41,185 nt of DNA from Prorocentrum cordatum (GCA_963575745.1 CAUYUJ010007458.1:380001-421185), one strand, 5' to 3'; positions 1-11,956 are shown, counted from the first letter of the stretch. Numbers and translations: made by a program. Notes: generated by a model from the sequence alone, not told the origin.

Positions 1-917
1 GGGCGCAACCGGCTCCGCATCGGTCACGGAGCCTCCCGCGCCCAAAAAACGAGCGGCTCCCAGAACAGCAGCATGCAGGACGCCACCACCAACGACATCC
101 GCGGCGTCGGACTGCGGCGCCCATGCCATGCCAAAAGAATCGAGGAGCTCGCCAACCACGATCTCCACGACGGGAACCGAGCTCGCGACACCGCCGAACT
201 GCTGCCCCTCGATCTCCTGGCGCACGGCCTCGGCCTGCGCGGGGAGCGTGGCCGCGAGGCGCAAACCCGCCCCCAGGCCACCCCTTGAGGCCTCGGCCTG
301 CATGGAACGGGATCTTCCAGGTGCCAGGAGCCAGCGCCTCGCCGCCTGAGACGACCTGCGCCGCCTCCTCGCCCAGCGCGGGCTTGGCGCCGCACTCCCC
401 AGCCTCGACGGGGCAACAGCGCACGCGCCAAGCCGCGGGCCAGCTGCTGCCCGGGCGACCCCATCGCCCGCGGCTGCGGCGAAGCCGCCAGTTGGCGCGC
501 AAGCTGCATGCCAAACCGCGTTTCGCCCGCGCGCGGTTCCTGGCGCTGCCGGCAGGTCGACCAGAGCTTCAGCGCGGGCCGCGCCGCCAGCTCCGTCTTG
601 CCGGGAGCATTGCTCGCCGACCCAAGCACGGGCGCGCATCGCAGCATCGAGGACATCCCGAAGGCACCGACGAGCAGCGCGGCCGCCGCCGCCGAGCCGC
701 CGACCATGGGCGAAAAGGCTGCGGAGGAAGCGGGGAACGCGGCTCGCGCCAAAGGAGCTACGGAGTTAAGCGAGAAAGTCCTGCACCCAAAAGCGGAAAA
801 CAAACACACGCACTCGCGATCGGTTGACCAGGAGGGCGGTTGGAGAAAAATGCTCCCGCCGCGGCCGCCGGCCACGAAGATCACGAGGATGCTGCCCCAC
901 ACCATCAATATGGACAT
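1..917 (-). other. Possible coding exons at the window edge, unassigned
   Basis: Two minus-strand frames look more protein-like than their surroundings. One runs off the window start: from an ATG near 313 it stays open to base 1 (about 104 codons), with Ala/Val-rich helical text such as AEAVRQEIEGQQFGG and VPVVEIVVGELLDSFG. A second, around 460-310, contains GECGAKPALGEEAAQVVSGG. A third minus-strand frame is open from 917 to 24 (297 codons) and starts with a hydrophobic segment. No family is recognised. The frames could be neighbouring exons of one gene, but no splice junction is convincing. GC-rich DNA produces long chance frames, so confidence is low. Confidence 0.22.
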
Positions 918-1950
918 CTTCCCATATAAGTCCTCACTGCGATGATGGCTGCGGACGCGCAGTGGGGCTCAGGCCTGCGCAGAAACGAGGGCAATGTCGA
1001 AGCACGGGGCAACCATGATGATGCCGTCAACCCTGGTCGAAACCGCGGTCGGTGAAACAAATGCGCTAGCATTCAGAATTCCACTCGGGTGGTGCGAATA
1101 ATTCACAAGGACATCCAACACTATCGCACACGTACCGGAGCACGGCGCGAACCCAGGGAGGAGTCTCCCAGCCACGCCCGAAACGAAACTGCGGCCAGTG
1201 CCTGTGGCTTTGCGATGGGTCGAAGAACCTCGTGGCGTTCCTGTGGGCGGGTCGCTCATCATCACGGTTGCGCCTGCAGCCGACGCTCTGGCAGCCGGAC
1301 CACTAGACGTCCAGGGCGAAGTGCCGATTGGCTTGCTGCAGAGCAGCCGTAGCACAGGCTGCTCAGGGAATTGAGGGTGCTACCACTTCGGGGGCGAGAG
1401 TACGTGCGAAATTTGCCCACACCGCAGCACTATGCGCACCGTTTGTGGATCGCGAGCTGGGACCGACCCCAGCTCCGTTACCAACTAGACTTGCGGGGCT
1501 TGGAAGCTGTACGAGAGAAAGCATGACGGCACGGAGATGTTGATTGCAGTGCTAATCTTCTCTGTACGTTATACAGGTACGCGCCAAAGCTGAAGCCAAC
1601 TGGCGGCAGAGCATCCTATTTCAGTGGCGAGAAGGAGAGAGGGAGAGCGGGAAAAGGAGTTGTGGACGGAGAAAGAAGGGCGCCGGTTGCAGCAGCAGGG
1701 GAGCGGGGGAGGTCCAGGAACTCGAGCGGCGCCATGATGATATCGTAAGATATGCAAATCCGCCGCGCGCCCCCAGGGCAGCATGGGCGCCTGACTCCCA
1801 ACGGCGCTGTGGAGAGCTGCGGCGGCGCGCGGCCGTCCCACCTGGCCCCTTCAGGCTCTCCTGTCAGCGGCCTCCGCCCCTCGGAAGGGGAGGAAGGGGA
1901 GGAGCAGGATGGACGAGGAGGGGGAAGAGGAAAAAGGGGGGAAGACGGAT
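918..1950. other. Unassigned GC-rich DNA
   Basis: Only short, mutually overlapping open frames (under about 130 codons) on both strands, none recognisable. No clear tandem or inverted repeat was seen. It ends in purine-rich sequence leading into the (GAT)n tract. Confidence 0.5.
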
Positions 1951-1954
1951 GGTG

Positions 1955-2075
1955 GAGGACAGGATGAGGGTGAGGATGAGGGTGAGAATGAGAATCAGGA
2001 TGAGGATGAGGATGATGAGGATGAGGATGAGGATGATGATGATGATGATGATGCTGATGATCTTGATGATGGTGT

Positions 2076-2149
<74 letters not shown>

Positions 2150-2205
2150 GTGTTGGAGAGGAGGAATGAAGAGGAGGAGGAGGAGGAGGAAGAGGAGGGG
2201 GAGTA
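1955..2205. repeat. (GAT)n microsatellite grading into (GGA)n
   Basis: Imperfect GAG/GAT triplets from about 1,960 become nearly pure GAT from about 2,035 to 2,150, followed by GGA/GAG triplets to about 2,205. One frame reads poly-Asp/Glu and another poly-Met. This is the expected product of a trinucleotide repeat and is not evidence for a gene. Confidence 0.95.
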
Positions 2206-2454
2206 AGAAGATCAGGAAGAGGAGTCTCTTATAACCGTTCCTCTGCGGGCGTCATGGGGGAAGATGGCGTCCAAAGGCGCATTAGCAGGGAGTGGCGGAG
2301 AGATGTCAGCCCCGACGGTCCGCACGCCTATTGGGAGGACGGCTTCGCAGCACTCGGCGCCCAAGAAGGGGGGGGTTATCCGCACCACTTTTCCGGCCAC
2401 TCAGGTTCCCGTCCCTGCTGCTTGTGCGCTTCTCCTGGCCCTTCCGCTCCCGCC

Positions 2455-2630
2455 GTCCTCCCGCACCTCCTCCTCCTCCTTCTCCTCCTCGTCCTCGGCG
2501 GCCTCCTCCATCCATCTCCTGACGTTTCTGACGTTGCCCGCTAAGCACAGCGTCTCCGTCCATCTCCTCCTCTTCCTCCTCCTCCTCCTCCTCATCCTCC
2601 TCCTCTCTCAGTCCCTCCCCATCCTCCTCC
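2455..2630. repeat. (TCC)n pyrimidine-rich low-complexity tract
   Basis: TCC/CTC triplets dominate two stretches, about 2,455-2,520 and 2,562-2,630, separated by mixed sequence. The same kind of tract recurs at 20.2, 20.4, 21.3 and 27.85 kb. Confidence 0.9.
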
Positions 2631-2639
2631 CTGCCTGCT

Positions 2640-3798
2640 GCCTAGTCGGCGGCACCTCTTCAGCCAATGTGAAGTGCAGACACCGGCGGTATTGAACGGT
2701 TGACGGACTTGCTGGACTCCGGGGCGGGGTAGCAACTCCCCAGCTCGCGGGCTCGTCCCGTGGTGCTTACTACTGACGGCCGCTGGCGGCCGTCCGTCAC
2801 AACCGTCCCTGCCACCCGAGTGGCGCTGGTGACGGGTCCCGTCGAGCTGCTCCGTCGCATCCGAGCGCTGTCAGGGCTTCAAGCGTCCAGGGCAAGCGCG
2901 GTCGCTCAGAAGCTGCGTGCAACCCCCCCCCACGCCAGCCCTCCGCTTCCGATCCCCTCTTGCACCCTGCCTCTTGCCCCATTCTCTTCTACTCTTGCAC
3001 CGCCTCCATCATCGCTGACGTACTCCCCCTCTTCCCCTTCCCACCTTTCCCTCACCTTTCTGTCGCCCCTCTTCCCATTGGTCTACAGTCAACCAGTATA
3101 GTTAGTAAGGATGCGCGATGAGGATGCAAGGGCCTTGGACGCCCATTTCGAAGCCTTACGAGCGGGGCGCGGCCAGCGAAAGCGGCGAAGGATGGACCGA
3201 GGAGGCAAGGATGCAAGGGTACCCTTGGGAGGGTTGCCCACCCTGACCATGAGGGTTGACTGTGTTGGTCTATTTGTCTACTGGGCTCAAAGCCCCTCTG
3301 AGGTCAGCCGACCAGATGCAAGAAGGCTGCGTGTGCCCAGACCGCGACCAGCTTCTCCGCGAGGCTTCCTGTCTGCCGCCCCCGCCCCGATTCCCGCCCC
3401 CCTGCCCGCTCTCATCGCTGCTCTCTCTCTGCCCTCCACCGCTGCCCCCCTCCTCTGCCCCCCCGCCCCCCACCGCACAATATCCCACCCCCCGTGGGGG
3501 CCGGCCCTGGAGCGCAAGCCTCCCTGGAGCACCGACAGCGTGTCCCAGGCCAGCCGCGCCGAGCTGTTCGGAGACATCACCTTCTCGGGACATCGGCAGC
3601 CCTCGCCCCCCTCCCCTCCCCGTCCCCCCCCCGCCTGGTGCAGAGGAGCAAGAGGAGGCTGCGCGAACACACGCGAGCGCTCTGAGCTCATGCATCTCTT
3701 TCGACTTCGACCCGTCATCGCCCCCTTCCTTTCCTCTCCCCCCTGAGGGGCAACGATATGGGGAGATAGGAGGGAACAGGGGGGGAAACACCAGCCTG
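2640..3798. other. Unassigned, pyrimidine-rich DNA
   Basis: Contains C-rich runs (3,400-3,480 and 3,600-3,640) and overlapping frames of up to about 219 codons whose products are Pro-, Gly- or Arg-rich. No motif, family or repeat unit was recognised. Confidence 0.5.
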
Positions 3799-3932
3799 AA
3801 TCGGCGATGCATCGGCGATAGATCAGCGATAGGCCCCCGATGGCGAATCCGCACGTGCCTGGAAGGGGCGGGGCTATCAGAACCCTATCTGCGATCAATT
3901 GGCGATCGGGGGTCGATGCATCCCCCCTTATT
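3799..3932. mobile_element. Foldback repeat, family B copy 1 (MITE-like)
   Basis: The outer ends both carry GATGCATC. Inside them the left arm reads CCCCCGATGGCGAAT and the right arm ATTGGCGATCGGGGG, which pair in inverted orientation at 13 of 15 positions. The segment between includes GGGGCGGGGCTATCAG. A diverged relative lies at 23,975-24,265, so this is a dispersed element and not a chance hairpin. No coding capacity. Confidence 0.6.
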
Positions 3933-5562
3933 GCGGGCGACGCCAATATCCATATCCAGTGCGTCTTGGACTTTGTTGGAAGGGGCGCCGCAGAGGTCTA
4001 CTGGGTATGGATAATAATCGAACAAGCAGGTGCCATAATTCTATAATTCTATATATATATATACATATCCAATGCGCCTCGGGTTTCTGGGGTAGTGGGG
4101 GCCCGAAACTGCAACCTGCCAAAGGTATGGACACAAGGCTTGCCCGCACCTGTGCCTATTCTCCCCGATCGCTGCCCCCACCCCCCCTGACCTCCCCCCC
4201 TCCGAGACCCCCGCCGGAGCCCGAGGCGCCCCGAGTGAGGCCCGAGGGGTCGCCCATCTCGCCCGCTTCTGGGCGTCGCCCTTCCCCGCCATGTCGTCGA
4301 GAGCGTGCGACGTCGCCGACGCGCGCGTGCTCGGCGAGCCCCGGGCGCCGCTCTGCTTGGAGGAGTGGGCGGTCCGCGCCCTCTCCCAGACCTCGGCGGC
4401 CGCCAGGATCTTCGGCGACCGGGCCGCGCCCCACACCCGTGCTCATAGGGGGGGGCGGCTGGGGGCCTCTGGGTGCGTGCTGTCGGATGGTGGTCCCCGC
4501 TCGAACGGGAGCCTCCCCCGGGGTCCAGCAGCCCGCGCGAGGTTCCGTAGAGTCTGAAGGGGGCCCCCCTCTCCGCGCGCACCCCCAAAAATAGTCCCCT
4601 CTGCAATTGCTTGCTGGTGACTTTTTCAGCCTCCAGACGGCCAAAATGGCCTTCAATACAGCCAAGACCACAACAAAACGGCTCAAGATTACCGATGGCA
4701 GCTGAAGAGCCTCTCAAGAGAGCCTCAAGACGGCGCAAGATCACCTAAGAGGGCCTCAAAACCTCCTCATCATCCTCTTCCTCCTCCTCCTTCTCCTCCG
4801 CTTCGTCCTCACTACCGCGCGGACGAAGACGGAGTCGGGATCACGACCCGCCCCAATGCAGACTACTCGTCAGAATTGCGCGGTTCCTTCACACAGCCTC
4901 CTTCCTGCCGCTCTATTGCACAGGCGCGGTGGCATTTGTGTTGTTTTCGCGTCCAGCTGGCTAGCCAGCCCTCGTCCTGCGAACACGCATAGGTGACCTC
5001 TAAAAGAAAACTTTAGACCCCCCCAAACAAAAACATACACTGGCAGTTTTTTTCCGGCGGCCTTACTGAAGGACTGGGGCCCGACTAATGGCGGAAAATG
5101 AATATTCAACCGCGGCAGCCGCAACGCACCGACGACGACGACGACGAGATGAAAGTGGAGATTGTGAGCAACGCCTTCGGCGAGGAATGTACCGATCGAG
5201 AATGTAATCCTCTCACAAACGTGATCACAATCCCCCTGTCCAGCAGCGGAGCCCCAAATAGTGCCCAGCCCGCCCAACAATCGAAGGAGCAGAATCTACG
5301 CCGCAACGACGACGACGCGAATGATTACGACAAAATGTACCACTACGGTTACCATCACAACCACAACAACGATTACGACTACAATCGCGACTACAATCAC
5401 GACTACCACCACAACCGCTGATCCCCAAGAAAATCCGCATGAGACGATGCTGACGAATCTTTTCGCGAGCAAGGTCGCCCACAATGGACTGCCCATGGGG
5501 AAACCAAGCCAAACACATCACAGACCACCCAACAGTAAAGGGGGAATGAGATCCAACGCTAA
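3933..5562. other. Unassigned DNA with degenerate repeat remnants
   Basis: Holds a short (AT)n at about 4,050-4,063, C-rich DNA at 4,170-4,220, and a degenerate CCAAGAG-like stretch at about 4,655-4,760. An open frame at 5,098-5,421 on the plus strand (107 codons) begins with a mixed sequence and ends in Asp/Tyr/Asn/His-rich text, which is what an imperfect (NAC)n triplet tract would encode. I do not call it a gene. Confidence 0.45.
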
Positions 5563-5614
5563 GACGCAAGTAGTACTAGTAGCATCAGTAGCAGTCGTCG
5601 TCGCCGTAATAGTG

Positions 5615-5676
<62 letters not shown>

Positions 5677-5677
5677 C

Positions 5678-5728
<51 letters not shown>

Positions 5729-5807
5729 ATAGTAAAAGTAGTAGTAATAATAATCGTCGTAGTAGTAGTAAGAGTAGTAGTAGTAATAACAGTAGTAGCC
5801 GTCGTCA

Positions 5808-5878
<71 letters not shown>

Positions 5879-6099
5879 AGAGTAGTAAGAGTAGTAGTAG
5901 TAGCAGCCGTGGTAGTAGTAGTCGTAACAATACGGAGACGTATAGTAGTAGTCGCCGTAGTCGTAGCAGCAGTAGCAGTAGCAGTAGCAGTAACAGCAGT
6001 AGTAATAGCAGTAGTAGTAGTGGCAGTAGTAGTAGTAGCAGTAGTAGTAGTAGTCGTAGCAGTAGGAGTAGTAGTAGTAGTAGTAGTAGTAGTAGCAGC

Positions 6100-6134
<35 letters not shown>

Positions 6135-6733
6135 CAATAGTAGTAGTAGTGGTGGTAGTCGTGAGATAGTCGTCATCTCAGTCGTACAAGTGGTGGTAGT
6201 AGTGGGAGTAGTTCTACTACGACTAGTACTACTGGTAGTCGTAGTCATAGTCGTAGTAGTAGCAAGAGTCGTAGGAATCGTTGAAGTAGTAGGAACCGTC
6301 GTAGTAGTAGTTGTAATATTAGTAGTAGTAGTATAAAATAGTAGTAGTAGTAGAAGAAGAAGTAGTAGTAGCAGTAGTAGTAGTGATGGTAGACGCCGTA
6401 CAAAAGTGAGACAAGATGCTGCAAACGTCTCGTTACTAGTTGTCCTGTTAGTCGCACTGACCATGCTACTAGTCGTAAACGTAGTAGTAGTAGTTGTTGT
6501 TGTATGAGTAGTAGTAGTACAAATCATATTAAAGAGGGTAAAAGTGGCAATAGCCGTAGTAGAACGAATCATGATACTAGTTGTGATGTGGTTGTTAGTC
6601 TTAGCCGTAGCGGCAGCAGCAGTAGTCGTAGTAGTCGTGGAAGAAGCAGCAGCAGTAGCAGTAGCAGTAGCAGCAGTAGCAGTAGTAGTAGTAGTAGCAG
6701 CAGCAGTAGTAGTAGTAGTAGTAGTAGTAGTAC
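5563..6733. repeat. Long imperfect (AGT)n microsatellite
   Basis: Almost entirely AGT triplets, with CGT, AGC, AAT and AAG variants scattered between pure runs such as 5,606-5,725. A more degraded part lies at about 6,160-6,600. All long frames here encode poly-Val, poly-Ser or, on the reverse strand, poly-Thr/Leu/Tyr and are artefacts of the triplet. Confidence 0.97.
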
Positions 6734-6740
6734 TGGCATT

Positions 6741-6752
6741 CCCACTACTGCT

Positions 6753-6786
<34 letters not shown>

Positions 6787-6787
6787 T

Positions 6788-6820
<33 letters not shown>

Positions 6821-6841
6821 GATTACTACTACTACTACTAT

Positions 6842-6911
<70 letters not shown>

Positions 6912-7026
6912 GTAACTACTACTGTAACTACTACTGTAACTACTACTGTAACTACTACCACTACTACCACTACTACCACTACTACCACTACTACCACTAC
7001 TACCACTACTACTACTACTACTACTG

Positions 7027-7078
<52 letters not shown>

Positions 7079-7080
7079 CA
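6741..7080. repeat. (ACT)n microsatellite, reverse orientation of the preceding tract
   Basis: The triplet switches from AGT to its complement ACT after a short non-repeat hinge at about 6,733-6,741. Inside are two higher-order units: a 12-bp unit (three ACT plus GTA) repeated about four times near 6,900-6,955, and a 9-bp unit (ACTACTACC) repeated about six times near 6,953-7,008. Confidence 0.97.
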
Positions 7081-8689
7081 GCATCACACTCGAACTCTGG
7101 TCACCGTAGGTCGAATTAAGCCGGACTGAACATGCAGAGAGAAGCGGCCACCCTCTTCCTCCAACTCCTCCCCTTCGTAACGGCCTGATCTTCGGGGCCG
7201 ATTGGTCAGCATGACTGCAGCCGAGCCCGAGGCATCCAGCAAGGCGAGCACGCGCGTGCCTCGGGACGTCAAAAGGGTGCACCGAGGAGGGAGCCAAGAA
7301 CCGCAACAATAGGAGGTGGACTGCGCTGGTCTGAACCATGCGGATGGAGTTGGTAAGATGAGAGGGAGCAGGTCCTCCTCCTCCTCCTCCTCCTCATGTG
7401 TCTCTCTTCTTCGATGTCTGTAGCCCTCCAGTAGAGGAATCCTCCGAATGGATGTGGTAGAATATTCGGGATACTGATGATGGATGACGAGGGAGATGGG
7501 TCGAAGGCCTGGAGATGAGCGAGGGATGAGGAACGAAATCCTACATAAGACAACCCGAAAGCCGAATAGCCACGCCGAGGGGGCACAGGCCGGTCAGAGC
7601 AAGCAGGCCCGAAACACAGAGCGCGAGCCCCTTTGGCCCGTTGGATGTCGAAGCGGGAAGGCGTTCAAATAGCATTGGGGTATCGTACCCCACGACGGCA
7701 AACACTTCCAGCTACCAGCCGTTGGGTGGAGGGGGTAAGGAGGGAATGGCATGGACGTGACGAGAATGGGATCAAGGATGACGGATGATTGCTGATGGCG
7801 CGGGAGCTCCCCTCCGCAAGGATACCATCGCTCCAATCTCCGATCCAACCTCCATATCCGCTTCCCCTCGCCCCGCTGATGGTTGCGCTTGCTTTGCGTC
7901 ATGTGTACTGTGCACAGGACGTTGAGGAGGAATTTGGCGGCCGCAACTCAAAACGGGCTCGAAGCATCTTCTCCGCTGGTGAGAGCGGCATTCTGATCCT
8001 CAAGACTCGGCCACGGCCACAGGCCCGCCCAATCGGGGCTTCCCCTCCGTCGCTCGCGTGGTGGGGGATGACGGATGGGGAGAGTGGCTAGCGGGGCCCA
8101 GACCTCTGGCGTCCAGAAAGTTCCCGACGGCAGATTTCCTGAGTTGGAGCAGCGGCTGGGGGCCCTCTAAAGATCACGTGTTGGTTGAAACCTGCCGACC
8201 CTGCCGGTGTGCGTGAGAGGCCGGGCGAGACCCTTGCAGAGTCCAGCATGTCGGAGCGCTCCCAGCGCGCAAACTCCGAAGAGAAACCGCCCCGAGTCAA
8301 AAGTCCGAGTGGAAAGCTGCCAAGTCGCGGGCCCGAGGAGAATCGCGTCAAGTCGTCAACAAATCCAAAAGAATCCACTTCCCTGTGATCCCTTCACCGC
8401 CAGGGGGGGATCACGGGGGCCGAGGGGGGTTCAGGAGGAGGGGTCCAAGGGTAGGTGTGCCTCCCCCCCCCCCCACCGCCCTTCACCCGCTCCACCCCCC
8501 CCGCAGAGCAACGCGGCTCACATGCCCTCTTACATCTCGCTCTGATCGCTCGTCCTCCCTCGCCGTCGTCGCCACACCTCCTCCCCCCGCTACCTTTTCA
8601 ATCCTCCCCCCAAGTCGACCCCAATCGACAAGAGTAATTGATGACGATAGGCTTTTGAATGATGTTAGCTTGTCGTGGTTTCGGCCTTC
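7081..8689. other. Unassigned DNA; small charged ORF at 8,185-8,388
   Basis: No recognisable gene. A plus-strand frame at 8,185-8,388 (67 codons) encodes a Ser/Glu/Lys/Pro-rich peptide with text such as ETLAESSMSERSQRANSEEK. Its composition is protein-like but matches no known family. An overlapping minus-strand frame covers 8,378-8,088. A (TCC)n run lies at 7,375-7,392 and a C-run at 8,462-8,473. Confidence 0.4.
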
Positions 8690-9860
8690 CAACTACCAAA
8701 GACCGCCCAAGAGGTCCCCAATATCGCTCCAAGACGGCCCAAGGAGGCCCGAAGAGTGCCACAAGGCGTCCCCAAAATGACCAAATGGGGCCTCAAGAGG
8801 GACCCAAGAAGAAAAACACGAAGTGGCATGTCGGGACTTCTGCCCCAAGAATACCGCCGAGAACGCCAGCCGGCCCCACAGTGGGCCTTAAGATGATCCC
8901 AATGTCCCCCAAGATGCTCCAAGAGGTCCTAAGAGGTCCTCAAGAGATCCCAAGAATCCGAGAGGCATTCCAAGAGTCCCATATAACCATCCAAGAGAGG
9001 CCTCTGGCCAACGAGCCAAGTCCAGTGGCGGGATGGTCCGAACGCCGCAAGATAGACGTGGTCCAGTCTCGAGACGGCTGAAGCCGTTCTGGGATCGGCA
9101 TGCTGTTCGGCTCTCTCGCGGCCTTCCTGGGGCCTCCTGATCACCCTTCAGGGTCCGCCACCGTTGCCAATGGCGTGTTGGGGCGTTTTGGAATACCAAA
9201 TGCTGCCTGGTAGGTCTCTGTAAGTCTTCTAAGGGACCAACAACCCCACGTGCATCGCTTACCCACATGCACCACCCCTCCCCATCCCGAGGCTCTATGG
9301 GCGGTCTGACACCTCTATGGTGTTCTCCGAGGCGTCCAGGATTCTCAAGGAGGCTTACAAGACGGCCAAGGTTGGGTACCAAGGCCGCTGAAATGGCTCA
9401 AGGTGGCCCCAATCTGGCCTCAGGACAGCCCCCGAGACAGCGCGAGAGTGCTCCAAGAGGACACCCAGAAAGGCCCGAATAAACACAAATCGTATAATTA
9501 TCCTTGGTGTCTGATTGCCACTTTCTCACATCGTCGGGAGTCCGTCACCTCAAGACGGCCCAAGCGGCCTCCAGCCAAGTGGGCCAACGAGGCATTCAAG
9601 ACGGCCCAAGTGGGCCCAAAACAGCCCAAGAAATCCCCAAGGCAGCCCAAAAGAAACCCAAGAGCCAAGGGTGCCAAGATGTCCCAGAAAAAAATGCGCC
9701 CAAGACGAACTCCGATCGTGCCAGACAGCTAAAAACGCCCCAAGGCGACACAAGGAGCCCTCAAAGCGCCCCAAAACTCCCCAAAGAGGTCCCACGAGAC
9801 CCCCGCGAGACCCCGAACATGGTTCCACCATGTTTCCAAGAGATGCCAAGGGGGGCCCAA
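8690..9860 (+). repeat. CCAAGAGG-type minisatellite, block 1
   Basis: Irregular repetition of a core like CCCAAGAGG or CCAAGACGG every 12-20 bp, densest at 8,700-9,005, 9,320-9,480 and 9,545-9,860. About 300 bp of non-repeat DNA interrupts it at 9,010-9,310. Its reverse strand encodes the endless Trp/Gly/Leu/Pro text (SWGPLGALLG-like) that gene predictors often report as proteins. Confidence 0.9.
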
Positions 9861-10270
9861 GATGTCCCCTCTGGATTGCTTATATTCACTTATCCTGCTG
9901 CTGCTCTTCTCTGATCATCCTTCTCTTCCCCCTCATTCTCCCCCACCACCATAATCACCCTACGCTGCTTCCTCATCCTACTCCGCGCCCACCCGGCCTC
10001 ACAGCAATCCAAGATCACAGTAAAAGGGCCAAGGTGTCATATGCGAAGGCCTTCTAAGCCGTTTCCAAGCGGCACGGGCGAGCGCGTCACATGTTAACTG
10101 CGGCGCCCCCAAAATCTGCGAGCACAAGGCGTCTCACGTTGACCGTCTCCTGCGCGCCCCTATCTGCCACCCAGGGTGCTTAGCTGGCATGTTGACAGGG
10201 CTTGCCGCGGGCAGCTGGATACGAAGAGTGGGGGCAAAAGCCCCGAACAGATGAAACGTCGGCGGTGAGC
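9861..10270. other. Unassigned spacer
   Basis: Separates the CCAAGAGG block from the 103-bp tandem array. No gene, RNA or repeat was recognised. Confidence 0.5.
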
Positions 10271-10273
10271 CCC

Positions 10274-10816
10274 CGAAACTGGTGACAATTGCGCAGCTCA
10301 CAGCTGCCCAGGGAGCAGCAAGGTGCCATCCGGGCGCGCGCGGCACCTGCTTTCGTGAGCGGCGACAGCTGCGCGGCGGGCAGCCACCCAGGGAGCAGCG
10401 AGGTCACGGCTGTATGCGAGTGGCCCCCGACTCCACTGGACCTCCCAGGAGCCGACAAGAGCTGCGCCGGCTGCACAGTTCGCAGCCACCCCTGGAGCAG
10501 CCTTAACCTCGACGGGGTGCGCGTGGCCCCCGACCCCGCCGCGCCTCCCAAGAGCCCACGAAAACGGCGCCAGGTGCGCAGTTTACAACCACCCTGGGAG
10601 CAGCGACGCCTCGGCGGAGCTCGCGCCCGACCCCGACCGCGGTAGACCTCCCATGCGCCCACGAAAACGGTGACAGTTGCGCAGTTCGCAGCCACCCTTG
10701 GATCTGCGAGGAGTTTGGATCCGTTTACTCCCCGACTCCTCCGTGCCTCTGCGGAGACCAGGGGGAGAAACCAAAAAACAGTTGCGCAGTTCGCAACCAC
10801 CCGGGGAGCAGCCTCC
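10274..10816. repeat. Diverged ~103-bp tandem repeat, six copies
   Basis: A module reading roughly GTGACAGTTGCGCAGTTC followed by GCAGCCACCC and GGGAGCAGC recurs with GCGCAG (or its equivalent) at about 10,291, 10,371, 10,472, 10,576, 10,679 and 10,784. Spacings are 80, 101, 104, 103 and 105 bp. Between modules, CCGACCCC and CCTCCCA segments also recur. The period is not a fixed multiple of three and copies differ by indels, so a repeated protein domain is unlikely. It lies just downstream, in reading direction, of the RT/RNase H relic and could be part of its 3' region, but that link is inference. Confidence 0.8.
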
Positions 10817-11494
10817 AAAGGAGCAGCGCCACGTCTGAGCTCGCGCCAGACCCCGCGCTCACGCCCATGCGCGCTGGCAGCGCTCAGGAGCGCGACCGCT
10901 TCGATGATGTGCACGCGTGCACGCATGGGCCGCAGCGCGGGTTCGCGGCAAGCAGCGTCAAGAGCCCGCCTCGACAACAGCGGCGGCGGCGCGGGGGCCC
11001 CGCAGCCCGCTGACCCGCTTTGGGCCACAGCCAACGCCGCACGCGGCCAAGGTAGTCCAGGCCACTCTTGGCGGGGCCAGCGGGCGGGCACGGCCGCCCA
11101 CGCCCCTCGCCCAAACTGCCGTCCGCCTGGCGCCCCGACGAAGCCGCGGCGCTCGCGGAACCAGCAGCCCAGCCGATGGTGCAGGCGGAGGCGATGCGAC
11201 GCGTCAACACGCTGGCCGCCGATCTGCACCTGCGCACCTGCGGGCCCGCCCAGCTCGCCCACGAGCTCGGGCAGCGGGCGGGGCCCATAGCACGGCGTCT
11301 CCCGCAAGGCTGTCATGGCCTCATCCGAGCAGGAGCAGCGGCACGCGCGGCAGCTCGGTCCGTCCTCGGCGAGCTTGTGGGCCGAACGTCGCGCAGATCC
11401 TCGGCGCCAGAGCCGCCCGCCTCACCAGGGCGGCTGCTCGCCGCGGCCTGCGGCGGTCTGCAGCGGCAGCGTCCAGCGGGGCGCAGAGGAGCCG
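10817..11494. other. GC-rich DNA downstream of the RNase H relic, unassigned
   Basis: Long overlapping frames on both strands (up to 378 codons on the minus strand, reaching into the 103-bp repeats) encode Ala/Arg/Pro-rich text without motifs. It may be the 3' part of the retroelement on the minus strand, but nothing in it was recognised. Confidence 0.4.
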
Positions 11495-11956
11495 TCAGCG
11501 CACCTGGGCCGCCATCGCCTCCACTGCCGCCATCACCACGGCGGAGGCGCGCGCCTCCTGAGCGGTGATGTCCGCCAGCAGGTCAGCCGCCGCGTTGCCT
11601 CGCAGCACGGCGCCAGGCACCCGCCTCGCCTGCGCCGCCTCAACGGCGAGTTGCGAGTCGACGTGCCCCACGCAGACCTCGCCGCGAGGCCGACCGCGCA
11701 GCGCCAGCCCGACGCGACGCCACAGATCCACATCGCGCCCCGTCGGCTGCTGGCCCAGCCCGCGCCGCCAGCCCTCGCAAACGGCGAGGTGGTCAGCGCA
11801 GAAGCACGCAAAGCCCTCGGAGGACTCGGGGGCGAACAGAGCTCGTAGATCAACTCGGCGAACAATTTGCCGCTCGCCCGCTAGATGCCCAAACGGGGCC
11901 TCGGGTGGCTGGGCGGTGTCGTCGCCCGCGCGGCACGCTGTTAGGCCCGCGCGCCT
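11495..11956 (-). pseudogene. RNase H-like C-terminal domain fragment
   Basis: One minus-strand frame is open for about 154 codons between a stop at about 11,957 and a stop at 11,495, with no need for a start codon. It contains FACFCADHLAVCEGWRRG, matching the Asp-containing helix start of RNase H (usually written as SDC..VVDG), then VCVGHVDSQLAVEAAQ, matching the His-containing strand. It ends with VLRGNAAADLLADITAQEA, matching the final GNxxAD Asp motif. The upstream part with the first Asp strand could not be found in frame. RNase H would remove the RNA strand during element reverse transcription. Its location downstream of the RT palm fits the same element. Confidence 0.65.

Noticed and set aside
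1909-2169. 86-codon acidic protein (poly-Asp)
   Set aside because: Encoded almost entirely by the (GAT)n microsatellite.
4575-4600. AAAAATAGTCCCC shared with the interior of the family A element
   Set aside because: No terminal inverted repeat or other element sequence nearby; 12-13 bp alone is not enough.
5261-6169. Long poly-Val, poly-Thr, poly-Ser and poly-Leu open frames in the AGT/ACT tracts (also 37.6-40.9 kb)
   Set aside because: They are translations of a trinucleotide repeat in all frames; no non-repeat domain is attached.
9391-9402. TGGCTCAAG matches to the spliced-leader 3' end at 9,394 and 13,812, and GGCTCAAG at 4,680
   Set aside because: They arise from the CCAAGAGG/GGCTCCAAG repeat or are too short. 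No further leader bases match.
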